DNA from: Nocardioides dokdonensis FR1436
GTDB taxonomy: Bacteria; Actinomycetota; Actinomycetes; Propionibacteriales; Nocardioidaceae
DNA: 64,000 nt
NCBI RefSeq assembly: GCF_001653335.1
Contig: NZ_CP015079.1
Location: 1,736,001-1,800,000 of the forward strand
Direction of reading: 5' to 3'
A model generated the notes under the pieces. The model saw only the letters and a program-made list of their open reading frames with translations, was not told the origin of the DNA and did not search any database. Positions 28,309 through 37,549 of this stretch are shown piece after piece (position 1 is the stretch's first letter; the number at the start of each line of letters is the position of its first letter). The translations under genes were made by a program, and so were the position numbers.

Positions 28309-29222
28309 GCGGGCCGACCCTCGTCCGCACCCGCCTTGAGCTCGCCGCCCACCTCGCCGCCGCCCGGCGGACGGGGGAGCGGGTCGCCCTGGTGCCGACG
28401 ATGGGCGCCCTGCACGACGGGCACGCCTCGCTCATGCGCCTGGCCCGCGAGCGGGTCGGCGCCGGGCCGGTCGTCGTCTCGGTCTTCGTCAACCCGCTGC
28501 AGTTCGGCGAGGCCGCCGACCTCGACTCCTACCCCCGCACCCTGGAGGCCGACCTCGAGGTCTGCGCCCGCGAGGGCGTCGACGTCGTCTTCGCCCCGGG
28601 GGTCGACGAGGTCTACCCCGGCGGGGAGCCGCAGGTCACCGTGCACCCCGGCCCCCTCGGCGACGTCCTCGAGGGCCGCACCCGCCCGGGCCACTACCGC
28701 GGCGTGCTCACCGTCGTGGCCAAGCTCCTCGGCCTGGTGCGCCCCGACGTGGCGGTCTTCGGCCAGAAGGACTACCAGCAGCTGGTGCTGATCCGGCGGA
28801 TGGTGGCCGACTTGTGCCTGGACGTCGAGGTCGTCGGCGCCGAGACCCGTCGCGAGGACGACGGCCTGGCGATGTCGAGCCGCAACGTCCACCTCGACCC
28901 CGAGCAGCGGCTCCAGGCCGTGGCGCTGAGCCGCGCGCTGGGCGCCGCCGCCGACCAGGCGTCGTTCGGCGCGAAGGTCGCCCTCGACGCCGCCCGCGAG
29001 GAGCTGCGCGACGCCGCCGGCGTCGACCTGGACTACCTCGAGGTCACCGACCCCGCCCTCGACGTCCTGCCCGACGACCCCGCTGCCGGCACCGAGGCGC
29101 GGGCCCTCATCGCGGCCCGCGTCGGCTCCACCCGCCTGATCGACAACGTCCCCCTGGTCCTCGGCGTCCCTGCCGCCGGGCCGGCCTCCTCGCCCTCGTC
29201 CACCGACCCCCACCAGGAGTGA
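28305..29222 (+). CDS. panC: pantothenate synthetase
   Basis: PanC joins pantoate and beta-alanine with ATP to make pantothenate. It has the HxGH-type motif in [32 protein letters not shown], and [19 protein letters not shown]. The KMSKS-like loop appears as DGLAMSSRN. The GTG at 28305 overlaps the previous stop codon. With 305 residues it is of normal length, with a short Ser/Pro tail. panD follows after 5 nt, supplying beta-alanine, so the three-gene unit makes vitamin B5. Confidence 0.94.
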   Translation: MSGPTLVRTRLELAAHLAAARRTGERVALVPTMGALHDGHASLMRLARERVGAGPVVVSVFVNPLQFGEAADLDSYPRTLEADLEVCAREGVDVVFAPGVDEVYPGGEPQVTVHPGPLGDVLEGRTRPGHYRGVLTVVAKLLGLVRPDVAVFGQKDYQQLVLIRRMVADLCLDVEVVGAETRREDDGLAMSSRNVHLDPEQRLQAVALSRALGAAADQASFGAKVALDAAREELRDAAGVDLDYLEVTDPALDVLPDDPAAGTEARALIAARVGSTRLIDNVPLVLGVPAAGPASSPSSTDPHQE

Positions 29223-29227
29223 CCCCG

Positions 29228-29647
29228 ATGCTGCGCACGATGATGACGAGCAAGATCCACCGCGCCACGGTGACCCAGGCCGACCTGCACTACGTGGGCT
29301 CGGTGACCGTCGACGAGGACCTCCTCGACGCCGCCGACCTGCTGGCCGGCGAGCTGGTCCACATCGTCGACATCACCAACGGCGCCCGCCTCGAGACCTA
29401 CACGATCGCCGGCGAGCGAGGCTCCGGCGTGATCGGCATCAACGGCGCCGCGGCCCGCCTCGTGCACCCCGGCGACCTGGTCATCCTCATCGCCTACGGG
29501 CAGATGGAGACCGCCGAGGCCCGCGAGCACCAGCCGCACGTCGTCTTCGTCGACGGCGACAACAAGATCCTGGCCACCGGCTTCGACCCGGCGGAGACCT
29601 TCGAGGGCCCGGGCCTGGTGCGCGGCGACGTCACCGCGGGCCGCTGA
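29228..29647 (+). CDS. panD: aspartate 1-decarboxylase proenzyme
   Basis: PanD decarboxylates aspartate to beta-alanine. It is made as an inactive chain that cleaves itself at G24-S25 (HYVGSVTVD) to form the pyruvoyl cofactor on Ser25. [19 protein letters not shown] and [17 protein letters not shown] are the family's conserved segments. The mature-chain length (139 residues in total) is normal. ATG 29228 is preferred; another Met lies at residue 5. Confidence 0.95.
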   Translation: MLRTMMTSKIHRATVTQADLHYVGSVTVDEDLLDAADLLAGELVHIVDITNGARLETYTIAGERGSGVIGINGAAARLVHPGDLVILIAYGQMETAEAREHQPHVVFVDGDNKILATGFDPAETFEGPGLVRGDVTAGR

Positions 29648-29682
29648 GCCGGTCGACCCGCAGCCGGGTCCTGCCCTGCGAC

Positions 29683-29688
29683 TAGCCT
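29683..29688 (+). promoter_or_regulatory. -10 element for leaderless nadB
   Basis: TAGCCT lies 6 nt before the ATG at 29695. It separates the NAD operon from panCD. Confidence 0.6.
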
Positions 29689-29694
29689 GACGCG

Positions 29695-31458
29695 ATGCCC
29701 ACCCCTCGCCCCGTACGCCGCGTCCCCGGCCGGCTTAGCGCGCCCGAGCCCGGCTGGACCACCTCGGCCGACGTCGTGGTCATCGGCTCCGGCATCGCCG
29801 GACTGACCGCGGCCCTGCGCCTCGAGGCGGCGCTGCCGCCCGGCGAGAAGGTCCTGGTCGTGACCAAGGACGTGCTCTCCGCGGGCTCGACGCGCTGGGC
29901 GCAGGGCGGCATCGCCGCGGCGCTCGGCCCGGAGGACACCCCCGAGCAGCACGAGCGCGACACCCTCGTCGCCGGCGCCGGCGGCTGCGACCTCGAGGCC
30001 GTGCGGGCCCTCGTCACCGAGGGTCCTGAGGCCGTGCGCGAGCTGATCGCGCTCGGCGCCCAGTTCGACCTCGACCCGCAGGGCGCCCTGTCGCTGACCC
30101 GCGAGGGCGGCCACCACCGCGACCGGATCGCGCACGCCGGCGGCGACGCCACCGGCGCCGAGATCCAGCGCGCCCTGGTCGCGGCGGTCGAGCGGGCCCC
30201 CGACATCGAGGTGATCCAGCACGCGCTGGCCGTCGACCTGCTGCTCGACGCCGACGGCGCCGTGGCCGGAGTGACCCTGCACGTGATGGGGGAGGGCCAG
30301 CGCGACGGCGTCGGCGCCGTGCGCTGCCGTGCGGTGGTGCTCGCCAGCGGTGGCCTGGGCCAGGTCTTCTCCCAGACCACCAACCCCGCGGTCTCCACCG
30401 GCGACGGGACGGCGCTGGCGCTGCGCGCCGGGGCGAGCCTGCGCGACCTGGAGTTCGTGCAGTTCCACCCGACCGTGATGTACCTGGGCCCCGACTCCGT
30501 GGGTCAGCAGCCGCTGATCTCCGAGGCGGTGCGCGGCGAGGGCGCCTTCCTCGTCGGGCCCGACGGGGACCGCTTCATGCAGGGCGTGCACCCGCTGGCC
30601 GACCTCGCCCCGCGCGACGTCGTCGCCAAGGCGATCATGCGCCGGATGCTCGAGACCGGGCTGCCGCACATGTGGCTCGACGCGCGCCACCTCGGCGGTC
30701 CCGAGGGCGCCGCCGCGTTCTGGGAGCGGCGCTTCCCCACGATCCTGGCCGTGTGCCGCTCGCACGGCGTCGACCCCGTCACCGACCTGATCCCGGTCGC
30801 GCCGGCCTGCCACTACGCCTCGGGCGGGGTGCGCACCGACGTGTGGGGCCGCTCCGACCTGCCCGGCCTCTACGCCACCGGCGAGGCGGCCTGCTCCGGC
30901 GTGCACGGCGCCAACCGGCTGGCCTCCAACTCGCTGCTCGAGGGCCTGGTCTTCTCCCGCCGCATCGCCACCGTGCTGCCCGCCGAGCTGCGGCCCTGGG
31001 CCGAGCCGGCACCCGACGGGCGCACCGCGGGCCTCGTCGCCAGCGGCGTACGCCGTGAGGTGCAGGAGGTGATGACCTCGCGGGTGGGCGTGCTGCGCAC
31101 CGCCGCCGGTCTCGAGGAGGCCACGGCCCGGCTCGACGCGCTGGTCGAGCGCCCCGCGGACACCGTCGATGTCGCCGCCTGGGAGACCACCAACCTGCTG
31201 ACCATCAGCGCCGCCCTCGCCGAGGCCGCGACCCGGCGCGAGGAGACCCGCGGGTCGCACTGGCGCGAGGACCACCCCGAGCGCGACGACGCCGACTGGG
31301 CCGGCCACCTCGACGTGGTGATGCGCGACGGGGTCGGCACCATCGAGTTCGCACCCGCGCCGGCGAGCGACGCCCTGGTGGAGCCGGACCCGCAGACCGA
31401 CCCCCTGACCGACCCCCTGACCGACCCCCTGACCGACCCCGTGGAGGAGACCGCATGA
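29695..31458 (+). CDS. nadB: L-aspartate oxidase
   Basis: NadB oxidises aspartate to iminoaspartate, the first step of de novo NAD synthesis. The FAD-binding motif VVIGSGIAGLTAALRLE is near residue 25, followed by STRWAQGGIAAAL. EGGHHRDRIAHAGGDATGAE and the catalytic-region sequence ACHYASGGVRTDVWG are typical. GEAACSGVHGANRLASNSLLEG closes the flavin domain. The C-terminus ends with a short tandem repeat, TDPL repeated (31395-31440 in DNA), not expected in the family. Its stop overlaps the nadC ATG (ATGA). Confidence 0.94.
   Translation: MPTPRPVRRVPGRLSAPEPGWTTSADVVVIGSGIAGLTAALRLEAALPPGEKVLVVTKDVLSAGSTRWAQGGIAAALGPEDTPEQHERDTLVAGAGGCDLEAVRALVTEGPEAVRELIALGAQFDLDPQGALSLTREGGHHRDRIAHAGGDATGAEIQRALVAAVERAPDIEVIQHALAVDLLLDADGAVAGVTLHVMGEGQRDGVGAVRCRAVVLASGGLGQVFSQTTNPAVSTGDGTALALRAGASLRDLEFVQFHPTVMYLGPDSVGQQPLISEAVRGEGAFLVGPDGDRFMQGVHPLADLAPRDVVAKAIMRRMLETGLPHMWLDARHLGGPEGAAAFWERRFPTILAVCRSHGVDPVTDLIPVAPACHYASGGVRTDVWGRSDLPGLYATGEAACSGVHGANRLASNSLLEGLVFSRRIATVLPAELRPWAEPAPDGRTAGLVASGVRREVQEVMTSRVGVLRTAAGLEEATARLDALVERPADTVDVAAWETTNLLTISAALAEAATRREETRGSHWREDHPERDDADWAGHLDVVMRDGVGTIEFAPAPASDALVEPDPQTDPLTDPLTDPLTDPVEETA
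31395..31440 (+). repeat. 12-bp tandem repeat inside nadB
   Basis: About four units of CTGACCGACCCC encode TDPL repeats at the extreme C-terminus. Such repeats are prone to slippage; the in-frame unit length means copy-number change would not disturb nadC. Confidence 0.85.
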
Positions 31459-32360
31459 TCGCCCGCAGCTCGCTCGGCGACCTGCCGCGACCGCTCGTGG
31501 AAGAGCTCGCCGCGGCCGGCCTGGACCCGCGTGCCGTGCACGCCCACGTCGCCGACGCCTTCGACGAGGACCTGCCCGGCGGGGCGGTCGACGTCACCAG
31601 CGCGGCGATGCCGCCGATGGGCCACGCCGTGGCCGACGTGGTCTCCCGCGAGGAGGGCGTCGTGGCCGGGCTCGGCATCGCCGAGATGGCGTTCCGCTAC
31701 GGGATCGGTCGCGACCTCGAGGTCCGCTCCCGGGTCCCCGACGGCACCCACGTGCGCCCCGGCGACGTCGTGCTCAGCGTGGCCGGCCCGGTCGCGGGCG
31801 TGCTGACCGCCGAGCGCACGGCGCTCAACTTCGCCTCCCACCTCTCCGGGGTCGCCACCGCGACCGCCGCCTGGGTCGCCGCGCTGGAGGGCACCTCCGC
31901 CCGGGTGCTCGACACCCGCAAGACGCTGCCCGGCTGGCGCTCGCTGCAGAAGTACGCCGTGCGCTGCGGCGGCGGGCTGAACCACCGGATGAGCCTGGTC
32001 GACCGCGCCATGGTCAAGGACAACCACGTGGTGGCCGCTGGCGGTGTGGTCGCCGCCTACGAGGCCGTGCGCGCCCGCTCGCCCGAGGTGCGCGTCGAGG
32101 TCGAGGTCACCGACCTCGACGAGCTGCGTGCGGTGCTGGAGGCCGGCTGCACCGAGGTGCTGCTCGACAACATGGACGACGAGACGATGGCCGAGGCGGT
32201 GCGGATCAGCGCCGGGCGGGCCACCCTCGAGGCCTCGGGCGGGCTGACGCTGGAGCGCGCCGGCGCGGTCGCCGCGACCGGGGTCGACTTCATCTCGGTG
32301 GGGGCGCTGACCCACTCGGTGCGCGTCTTCGACCTCGGCCTCGACTTCCGCGAGGGCTGA
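31455..32360 (+). CDS. nadC: nicotinate-nucleotide pyrophosphorylase (carboxylating)
   Basis: NadC converts quinolinate and PRPP to nicotinate mononucleotide. The family motifs are ERTALNFASHLSGVATAT, LDTRKTLPGWRSLQKYAVRCGGG and LVDRAMVKDNHV. The C-terminal barrel has VEVEVTDLDELRAVLEAG, LLDNM and LEASGGL, and ends with VDFISVGALTHS. The 301-residue length is slightly over average. The ATG at 31455 overlaps the nadB stop. nadA is not in this window. Confidence 0.94.
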   Translation: MIARSSLGDLPRPLVEELAAAGLDPRAVHAHVADAFDEDLPGGAVDVTSAAMPPMGHAVADVVSREEGVVAGLGIAEMAFRYGIGRDLEVRSRVPDGTHVRPGDVVLSVAGPVAGVLTAERTALNFASHLSGVATATAAWVAALEGTSARVLDTRKTLPGWRSLQKYAVRCGGGLNHRMSLVDRAMVKDNHVVAAGGVVAAYEAVRARSPEVRVEVEVTDLDELRAVLEAGCTEVLLDNMDDETMAEAVRISAGRATLEASGGLTLERAGAVAATGVDFISVGALTHSVRVFDLGLDFREG

Positions 32361-32363
32361 GCC

Positions 32364-33155
32364 GTGGTGCTGCTCGCGGCCGACATCGGCAACGCCCACA
32401 CGGTGCTGGGGCTGCTCGAGCCGTCGGAGGGCGCCCCGGGCCACGAGGTCCTGGCGCACTGGCGCGTCGGCACCGACGAGCGGCGTACGGCCGACGAGTG
32501 GGCGGTGCTGCTGCGCGGGCTGCTCGGGCGCCAGACCTCCGAGATCGAGGGCATCGCGGTCTGCTCGACAGTGCCCTCGGTGCTGCACGAGTGGCGCGAC
32601 ATGCTCGCCTCGCACCTCGGCGACGTGCCCCGGGTCGTGGTCGAGCCGGGCGTGCGCACCGGCGTCCCGGTGCTCATGGACAACCCGCGCGAGGTCGGCA
32701 GCGACCGCATCATCAACGCGGTGGCCGCCGCCACCCTGCACCCCGGCCCCGCGATCGTCGTCGACTTCGGCGGCACCGCCACCACCTTCGACGTCGTGAG
32801 CGCCCGGGGCCAGTACGTCGGCGGCGCGATCGCCCCCGGCATCGAGATCAGCCTCGAGGCGCTCGGGCGGCGCGGCGCGCAGCTGCGCCAGGTAGAGCTG
32901 GCCCGACCCCGCACCGTGATCGCCAAGAACACCGTCGAGGCGCTCCAGTCCGGGATGGTCTTCGGCGCCGCCGCCCAGGTCGAGGGGCTGGTGCACCGCA
33001 TGGTCGGCGAGCTCGGTGTCGCCGTCTCCGACGTGAGCGTGATCGCCACCGGCTACCTGGCCCCGCTGGTGCTCGAGGAGTGCTCCGTCTTCACCGCCCA
33101 CGACCCCTGGCTGACCCTGCGCGGTCTCGGCCTGGTCTTCGACCGCAACCGCTGA
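32364..33155 (+). CDS. coaX: type III pantothenate kinase
   Basis: CoaX phosphorylates pantothenate, the first step of coenzyme A synthesis, and needs a monovalent cation. The ASKHA-fold phosphate motif DIGNAHTVLGL is at the very start and the second motif DFGGTATTFDVV near residue 133. GGAIAPGIEISLEAL and the AKNTVEALQSGMVFG segment are typical of the family. Length is 263 residues. The GTG at 32364 is 3 nt after the nadC stop, so CoA and NAD precursor genes appear to be co-transcribed. Confidence 0.93.
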   Translation: MVLLAADIGNAHTVLGLLEPSEGAPGHEVLAHWRVGTDERRTADEWAVLLRGLLGRQTSEIEGIAVCSTVPSVLHEWRDMLASHLGDVPRVVVEPGVRTGVPVLMDNPREVGSDRIINAVAAATLHPGPAIVVDFGGTATTFDVVSARGQYVGGAIAPGIEISLEALGRRGAQLRQVELARPRTVIAKNTVEALQSGMVFGAAAQVEGLVHRMVGELGVAVSDVSVIATGYLAPLVLEECSVFTAHDPWLTLRGLGLVFDRNR

Positions 33156-33341
33156 TCCCCCGCGGTGGGAGCCGGCCCGATGGGAATGCGGCGGCGACAA
33201 TGCAAAGGGATTCGAGCTTTCTTTGCCGAGATCAGGTCTGCGATATCAGCATTGAATTGGAATCGCGTTGTCCTTTCTGACAAGATATCTTTGTTGGAAA
33301 CGGGCTCGATCCGGTATTGCTGATCTCGAATGGGGAAACAC
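33156..33341 (+). promoter_or_regulatory. AT-rich regulatory stretch upstream of lsr2
   Basis: Compared with its neighbours, this segment, especially 33195-33335, is strikingly AT-rich (for example GATATCAGCATTGAATTGG and CAAGATATCTTTGTTGG). That fits a strong promoter and a binding region for Lsr2 itself, which prefers AT-rich DNA. GGGGA (33332-33336) is the ribosome-binding site. Confidence 0.55.
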
Positions 33342-33689
33342 ATGGCACAGAAGGTCCAGATCATTCTCGAGGACGACCTCGACGGTTCCGAGGCGCACGA
33401 GACGGTGTCGTTCGCCCTCGACGGCACCTCCTACGAGATCGACCTGACCGAGGAGAACGCCGCCACGATGCGTGACGCGTTCGCCCGCTACGTCGGCCAC
33501 GCCCGCAAGGTCTCCGGCACCCGTCGCAGCGGCGCGCGCCGCTCGTCGCCCAGCGCTGCCGGCGGCTCGAACGGATCGGGCTCCAACGCCAAGGAGATCC
33601 GGGAGTGGGCGCGCGAGCGCGGCATGGAGGTCTCCGAGCGGGGCCGCGTCAGCGCCGAGGTGCGCGAGGCGTACGACGCCGCGCACTGA
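33342..33689 (+). CDS. lsr2: Lsr2 nucleoid-associated protein
   Basis: Lsr2 is the actinobacterial counterpart of H-NS: it bridges AT-rich DNA and silences acquired genes. The N-terminal oligomerisation domain (QKVQIILEDDLDGSEAHETV to YVGHARKV) and the C-terminal DNA-binding domain with its minor-groove RGR motif (VSERGRVSAEV) are both present, joined by a Ser/Gly/Arg linker. The product has 115 residues. ATG 33342 is preferred over ATG 33330, because GGGGA lies 5 nt upstream of the former. The very AT-rich upstream DNA suggests autoregulation. Confidence 0.94.
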   Translation: MAQKVQIILEDDLDGSEAHETVSFALDGTSYEIDLTEENAATMRDAFARYVGHARKVSGTRRSGARRSSPSAAGGSNGSGSNAKEIREWARERGMEVSERGRVSAEVREAYDAAH

Positions 33690-33801
33690 CCGACTGCGCC
33701 ACCGCACTCCGACGGCCCCCCGGCGGGCTCCGGGCGACCCTGTCGCCGGGAGCCGCCCGGGGGCCGTTCGCTGTCAGCGGACGGATGACCGGGTGTAGGT
33801 G

Positions 33802-33829
33802 GGAACGCGTAGGCTGTTCGTGGGGTTGG
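33802..33829 (+). promoter_or_regulatory. candidate SigR/SigH-type promoter of clpC
   Basis: GGAAC (33802-33806), an 18-nt spacer and GTTGG (33825-33829) match the thiol-stress sigma factor pattern GGGAAT-N18/19-GTT. It would give a leader of about 55-60 nt ahead of the clpC start. The identification rests on the motif only. Confidence 0.4.
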
Positions 33830-33893
33830 AAGAAGTGTCTCCACCACCGGACGACCGGCGGGGAACCCCCACACAGCTTGAGGAGCGATGCCC

Positions 33894-36464
33894 ATGTTCG
33901 AGCGGTTTACCGACCGAGCCCGTCGGGTGGTCGTGCTGGCCCAGGAAGAGGCCCGCATGCTCTCCCACAACTACATCGGCACCGAGCACATCCTGCTCGG
34001 CCTGATCCACGAGGGCGAGGGCGTGGCCGCGAAGGCCCTGGAGAGCCTCGACATCTCGCTGGAGGCCGTGCGCGCGCAGGTCGAGGAGATCATCGGTCAG
34101 GGCCAGCAGGCCCCGAGCGGTCACATCCCCTTCACCCCCCGCGCCAAGAAGGTGCTCGAGCTCTCGCTGCGCGAGGCGCTCCAGCTCGGCCACTCCTACA
34201 TCGGCACCGAGCACATCCTGCTCGGGCTGATCCGCGAGGGGGAGGGCGTCGCCGCCCAGGTGCTGCAGAAGCTCGGCGCCGACCTCAACCGGGTGCGCCA
34301 GCAGGTCATCCAGCTGCTCTCCGGCTTCCAGGGCAAGGAGTCCTCGGCCTCGGCCGCTGCGGCCACCGCCGGTGGCGGCGAGGCGCCGTCGTCCTCGCTG
34401 GTCCTCGACCAGTTCGGGCGCAACCTGACCCAGGACGCCCGGGACGGCAAGCTCGACCCCGTCATCGGCCGCGACCAGGAGATCGAGCGGGTCATGCAGA
34501 TCCTCTCGCGGCGCACGAAGAACAACCCGGTGCTCATCGGCGAGCCCGGCGTCGGCAAGACCACCGTCGTGGAGGGTCTGGCCGCCGACATCGTCAAGGG
34601 CAACGTGCCCGAGACGCTGAAGGACAAGCAGATCTACACCCTCGACCTGGGTGCGCTGGTGGCCGGCTCGCGCTACCGCGGTGACTTCGAGGAGCGCCTC
34701 AAGAAGGTGCTCAAGGAGATCAAGACCCGCGGCGACATCGTGCTGTTCATCGACGAGATCCACACCCTCGTCGGGGCCGGCGCGGCCGAGGGCGCCATCG
34801 ACGCCGCCAGCATCCTCAAGCCGATGCTGGCCCGCGGTGAGCTGCAGACCATCGGTGCCACCACGCTCGACGAGTACCGCAAGCACCTGGAGAAGGACGC
34901 TGCGCTCGAGCGCCGCTTCCAGCCGATCCAGGTCGCCGAGCCGTCGATCGCGCACACCATCGAGATGCTCAAGGGGCTGCGCGACCGCTACGAGGCCCAC
35001 CACCGCGTCACGATCACCGACCAGGCGCTGGTCTCGGCCGCGACCCTGTCGGACCGCTACATCTCCGACCGGTTCCTGCCGGACAAGGCCATCGACCTCA
35101 TCGACGAGGCCGGCTCGCGCCTGCGCATCCGCCGGATGACCGCGCCCGCCGACCTGCGTGAGTACGACGACAAGATCGCCGAGGTGCGCCAGCGCAAGGA
35201 GGGCGCCATCGACGGCCAGGACTTCGAGGCCGCCGCTCGTCTGCGTGACGAGGAGAAGCAGCTGATCCTCAAGAAGGCCGAGCGCGAGAAGGCCTGGCGC
35301 GCCGGCGACATGGACGAGGTCGCCGAGGTCGACGAGGAGCTGATCGCCGAGGTGCTCGCCGTCGCGACCGGCATCCCGATCGTGAAGCTCTCCGAGGAGG
35401 AGTCCTCCCGCCTGCTCAACATGGAGGAGGAGCTGCACAAGCGCGTCATCGGTCAGGACGAGGCGGTGCGCGCGCTGTCGCGGGCCATCCGGCGTACGCG
35501 TGCGGGTCTGAAGGACCCCAAGCGCCCCGGCGGCTCGTTCATCTTCGCCGGTCCGTCCGGTGTCGGTAAGACGTGGCTGTCCAAGTCGCTCGCGGAGTTC
35601 CTCTTCGGCGACGAGGACTCGCTGATCCAGCTCGACATGAGCGAGTTCAGCGAGAAGCACACCGTCAGCCGGCTCTTCGGTTCCCCTCCGGGCTACGTCG
35701 GTTACGAGGAGGGCGGCCAGCTCACCGAGAAGGTGCGCCGCAAGCCGTTCTCCGTGGTGCTCTTCGACGAGGTCGAGAAGGCGCACCCCGACATCTTCAA
35801 CAGCCTCCTGCAGATTCTCGAGGAAGGCCGTCTGACCGATTCCCAGGGTCGGGTCGTGGACTTCAAGAACACCGTCATCATCATGACCACGAACCTCGGT
35901 ACCCGAGACATCGCCAAGTCCGTGCACCTCGGTTTCAACCAGGGTGGTGACGCCGCGGGGTCCTACGAGCTGATGAAGGGCAAGGTCCGCGAGGAGCTCA
36001 AGCAGCACTTCCGGCCCGAGTTCCTCAACCGTGTCGACGAGACCATCGTCTTCCCGCCGCTCTCGCGCGACCAGATCGTGCACATGGTCGACAACATGAT
36101 CGCGTCCGTGGAGCTGCGGCTGCGCGACCGTGACATGGCCCTCGAGCTGACCCAGAAGGCCAAGAACCTCCTGGCCGACCGCGGCTTCGACCCGGTCCTG
36201 GGTGCCCGACCGCTGCGCCGCACGGTGCAGCGCGAGATCGAGGACACGCTCGCCGAGAAGATGCTCTTCGGTGAGGTCGGCCCCGGTCAGATCGTGCTCG
36301 TCGACGTCGAGGGCGAGGGGGAGGCCGCGGCCTTCACCTTCAAGGGCCAGAAGGTCGCAGCCCTGCCCGACATGCCACCGCTCGAGGTCGCTGGTGCGGT
36401 CGAGGGCCCGGACGACGACACCGGCCCGGCCGACGTGCCCAAGGGCGGCCCCGTCGCCGAGTGA
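33894..36464 (+). CDS. clpC: ATP-dependent Clp protease ATP-binding subunit ClpC
   Basis: ClpC is a HSP100 unfoldase that feeds substrates to ClpP. It has two N-terminal Clp-N repeats ([15 protein letters not shown] twice), the first AAA domain with GEPGVGKT at about 216-223, a UVR-containing middle domain, and the second AAA domain with GPSGVGKT. The pattern ends with the C-terminal D2-small domain. The start at ATG 33894 gives the canonical beginning [20 protein letters not shown] and has AGGAG 8 nt upstream; ATG 33888 is too close to that site. The product has 856 residues, normal for actinobacterial ClpC. Confidence 0.96.
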   Translation: MFERFTDRARRVVVLAQEEARMLSHNYIGTEHILLGLIHEGEGVAAKALESLDISLEAVRAQVEEIIGQGQQAPSGHIPFTPRAKKVLELSLREALQLGHSYIGTEHILLGLIREGEGVAAQVLQKLGADLNRVRQQVIQLLSGFQGKESSASAAAATAGGGEAPSSSLVLDQFGRNLTQDARDGKLDPVIGRDQEIERVMQILSRRTKNNPVLIGEPGVGKTTVVEGLAADIVKGNVPETLKDKQIYTLDLGALVAGSRYRGDFEERLKKVLKEIKTRGDIVLFIDEIHTLVGAGAAEGAIDAASILKPMLARGELQTIGATTLDEYRKHLEKDAALERRFQPIQVAEPSIAHTIEMLKGLRDRYEAHHRVTITDQALVSAATLSDRYISDRFLPDKAIDLIDEAGSRLRIRRMTAPADLREYDDKIAEVRQRKEGAIDGQDFEAAARLRDEEKQLILKKAEREKAWRAGDMDEVAEVDEELIAEVLAVATGIPIVKLSEEESSRLLNMEEELHKRVIGQDEAVRALSRAIRRTRAGLKDPKRPGGSFIFAGPSGVGKTWLSKSLAEFLFGDEDSLIQLDMSEFSEKHTVSRLFGSPPGYVGYEEGGQLTEKVRRKPFSVVLFDEVEKAHPDIFNSLLQILEEGRLTDSQGRVVDFKNTVIIMTTNLGTRDIAKSVHLGFNQGGDAAGSYELMKGKVREELKQHFRPEFLNRVDETIVFPPLSRDQIVHMVDNMIASVELRLRDRDMALELTQKAKNLLADRGFDPVLGARPLRRTVQREIEDTLAEKMLFGEVGPGQIVLVDVEGEGEAAAFTFKGQKVAALPDMPPLEVAGAVEGPDDDTGPADVPKGGPVAE

Positions 36465-36482
36465 GGCACTGCTGCTCCAGCT

Positions 36483-36515
36483 GAGTGCCCCGGACCCGTG
36501 GGGTCCGGGGCACTC
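36483..36515 (+). terminator. clpC terminator
   Basis: A perfect 15-bp stem (GAGTGCCCCGGACCC and complement) with a 3-nt loop begins 18 nt after the clpC stop codon. Confidence 0.85.
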
Positions 36516-36535
36516 GTGCGTCCGGGGCCGTCACC

Positions 36536-36585
36536 GGGACGTCATGCGTCTGGCGGCGATGGACGTCCCGCCCGCATGACGTCCC
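36536..36585 (-). terminator. inverted repeat behind mutY
   Basis: Arms GGGACGTCATGCG (36536-36548) and its complement (36573-36585) pair perfectly around a 24-nt loop. It lies 20 nt beyond the mutY stop and between convergent clpC and mutY, so it is a likely terminator for mutY. Confidence 0.6.
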
Positions 36586-36604
36586 GCGGGCCGAGCCGGA
36601 CCGG

Positions 36605-37477
36605 TCAGGGCAGCGCGTAGACGTCGGGTGCGACGTGGGCCGCGAGCCCGTCCTCGACCAGCCCGGCCAGGCAGCGCACCCGCTGCGACTCCGGGCTCCA
36701 GGCCGCCTCCAGCGCCGAGCGGTGCACGGGGCCCTCGCTCTCGCGCAGCACCGCCATCAGCCGGCCGCGGCACTGGCGGTCGGTGCCGGCCCAGGCCTGG
36801 GTGCGGCGCGGCGGCCCGTCGTACGCCGGCCGGCCGGCCAGGCGCCAGGCGCACAGGTCGGCGACGGGGCACTCGCCGCAGCGGGGTGAGGAGGCGGTGC
36901 ACACGAGCGCGCCCAGCTCCATCACCGCCACGGCCCAGGTGGCCGCGGTGGCCGGGTCGTCGGGCAGCAGCCCGGTGGCCGTCTCCCGCTCGGCGCGGGT
37001 CACCGAGGTCGACGCCAGCTCGACACCCTGGCGGGTGCGGGCCAGGACCCGGCGCACGTTGGTGTCGAGCACGACGTGGCGGCGACCGAACGCGAAGCTG
37101 GCCACCGCGGCGGCGGTGTAGTCGCCGACCCCGGGCAGCCCGATCAGGTCGGCGTACTCGGAGGGCACCTCGCCACCGTGCTCGGCCACGATCGCCACCG
37201 CGGCGCCGTGCAGCCGCAGCGCTCGGCGCGGGTAGCCCAGCCGACCCCAGGCGCGGACCGCCTCGCCGGTGGGTTCGGCGGCCAGGTCGGCCGGGGTCGG
37301 CCAGCGCTCCAGCCAGGCCTGGTGGACGGGCAGCACCCGGGCGACCGGGGTCTGCTGCAACATCAGCTCCGAGACCAGCACCGACCAGGGCGAGGCCTCG
37401 GGCCGGCGCCAGGGCAGGTCGCGCTGGTGGGCGTCGTACCAGTCCAGGACCGGGGTGTGCAGCTCGCTGGCGGGCAT
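36605..37477 (-). CDS. mutY: A/G-specific adenine glycosylase
   Basis: MutY removes adenine mispaired with 8-oxoguanine. The helix-hairpin-helix GLPGVGDYTAAAVASFAFG with the catalytic Asp in VVLDTNVRRVLAR is present, and the iron-sulfur cluster ligands follow the C-x6-C-x2-C-x5-C pattern in CTASSPRCGECPVADLC. The product has 290 residues. The start at ATG 37477 has no strong ribosome-binding site and the frame extends upstream, so it is provisional. It fits functionally with the mutT1-like gene at 49.2 kb in the 8-oxoguanine defence system. Confidence 0.92.
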   Translation of the reverse strand: MPASELHTPVLDWYDAHQRDLPWRRPEASPWSVLVSELMLQQTPVARVLPVHQAWLERWPTPADLAAEPTGEAVRAWGRLGYPRRALRLHGAAVAIVAEHGGEVPSEYADLIGLPGVGDYTAAAVASFAFGRRHVVLDTNVRRVLARTRQGVELASTSVTRAERETATGLLPDDPATAATWAVAVMELGALVCTASSPRCGECPVADLCAWRLAGRPAYDGPPRRTQAWAGTDRQCRGRLMAVLRESEGPVHRSALEAAWSPESQRVRCLAGLVEDGLAAHVAPDVYALP

Positions 37478-37537
37478 GGTGCGCTCATTCTCGCCGGTGC
37501 CTCGGAGCGCCTCAGCGCCAGCCCCGGTCGGGCTGGC

Positions 37538-37543
37538 TAGATT
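37538..37543 (+). promoter_or_regulatory. -10 element for leaderless gene 37550
   Basis: TAGATT lies 6 nt before the ATG at 37550. Confidence 0.6.
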
Positions 37544-37549
37544 GCGCCC

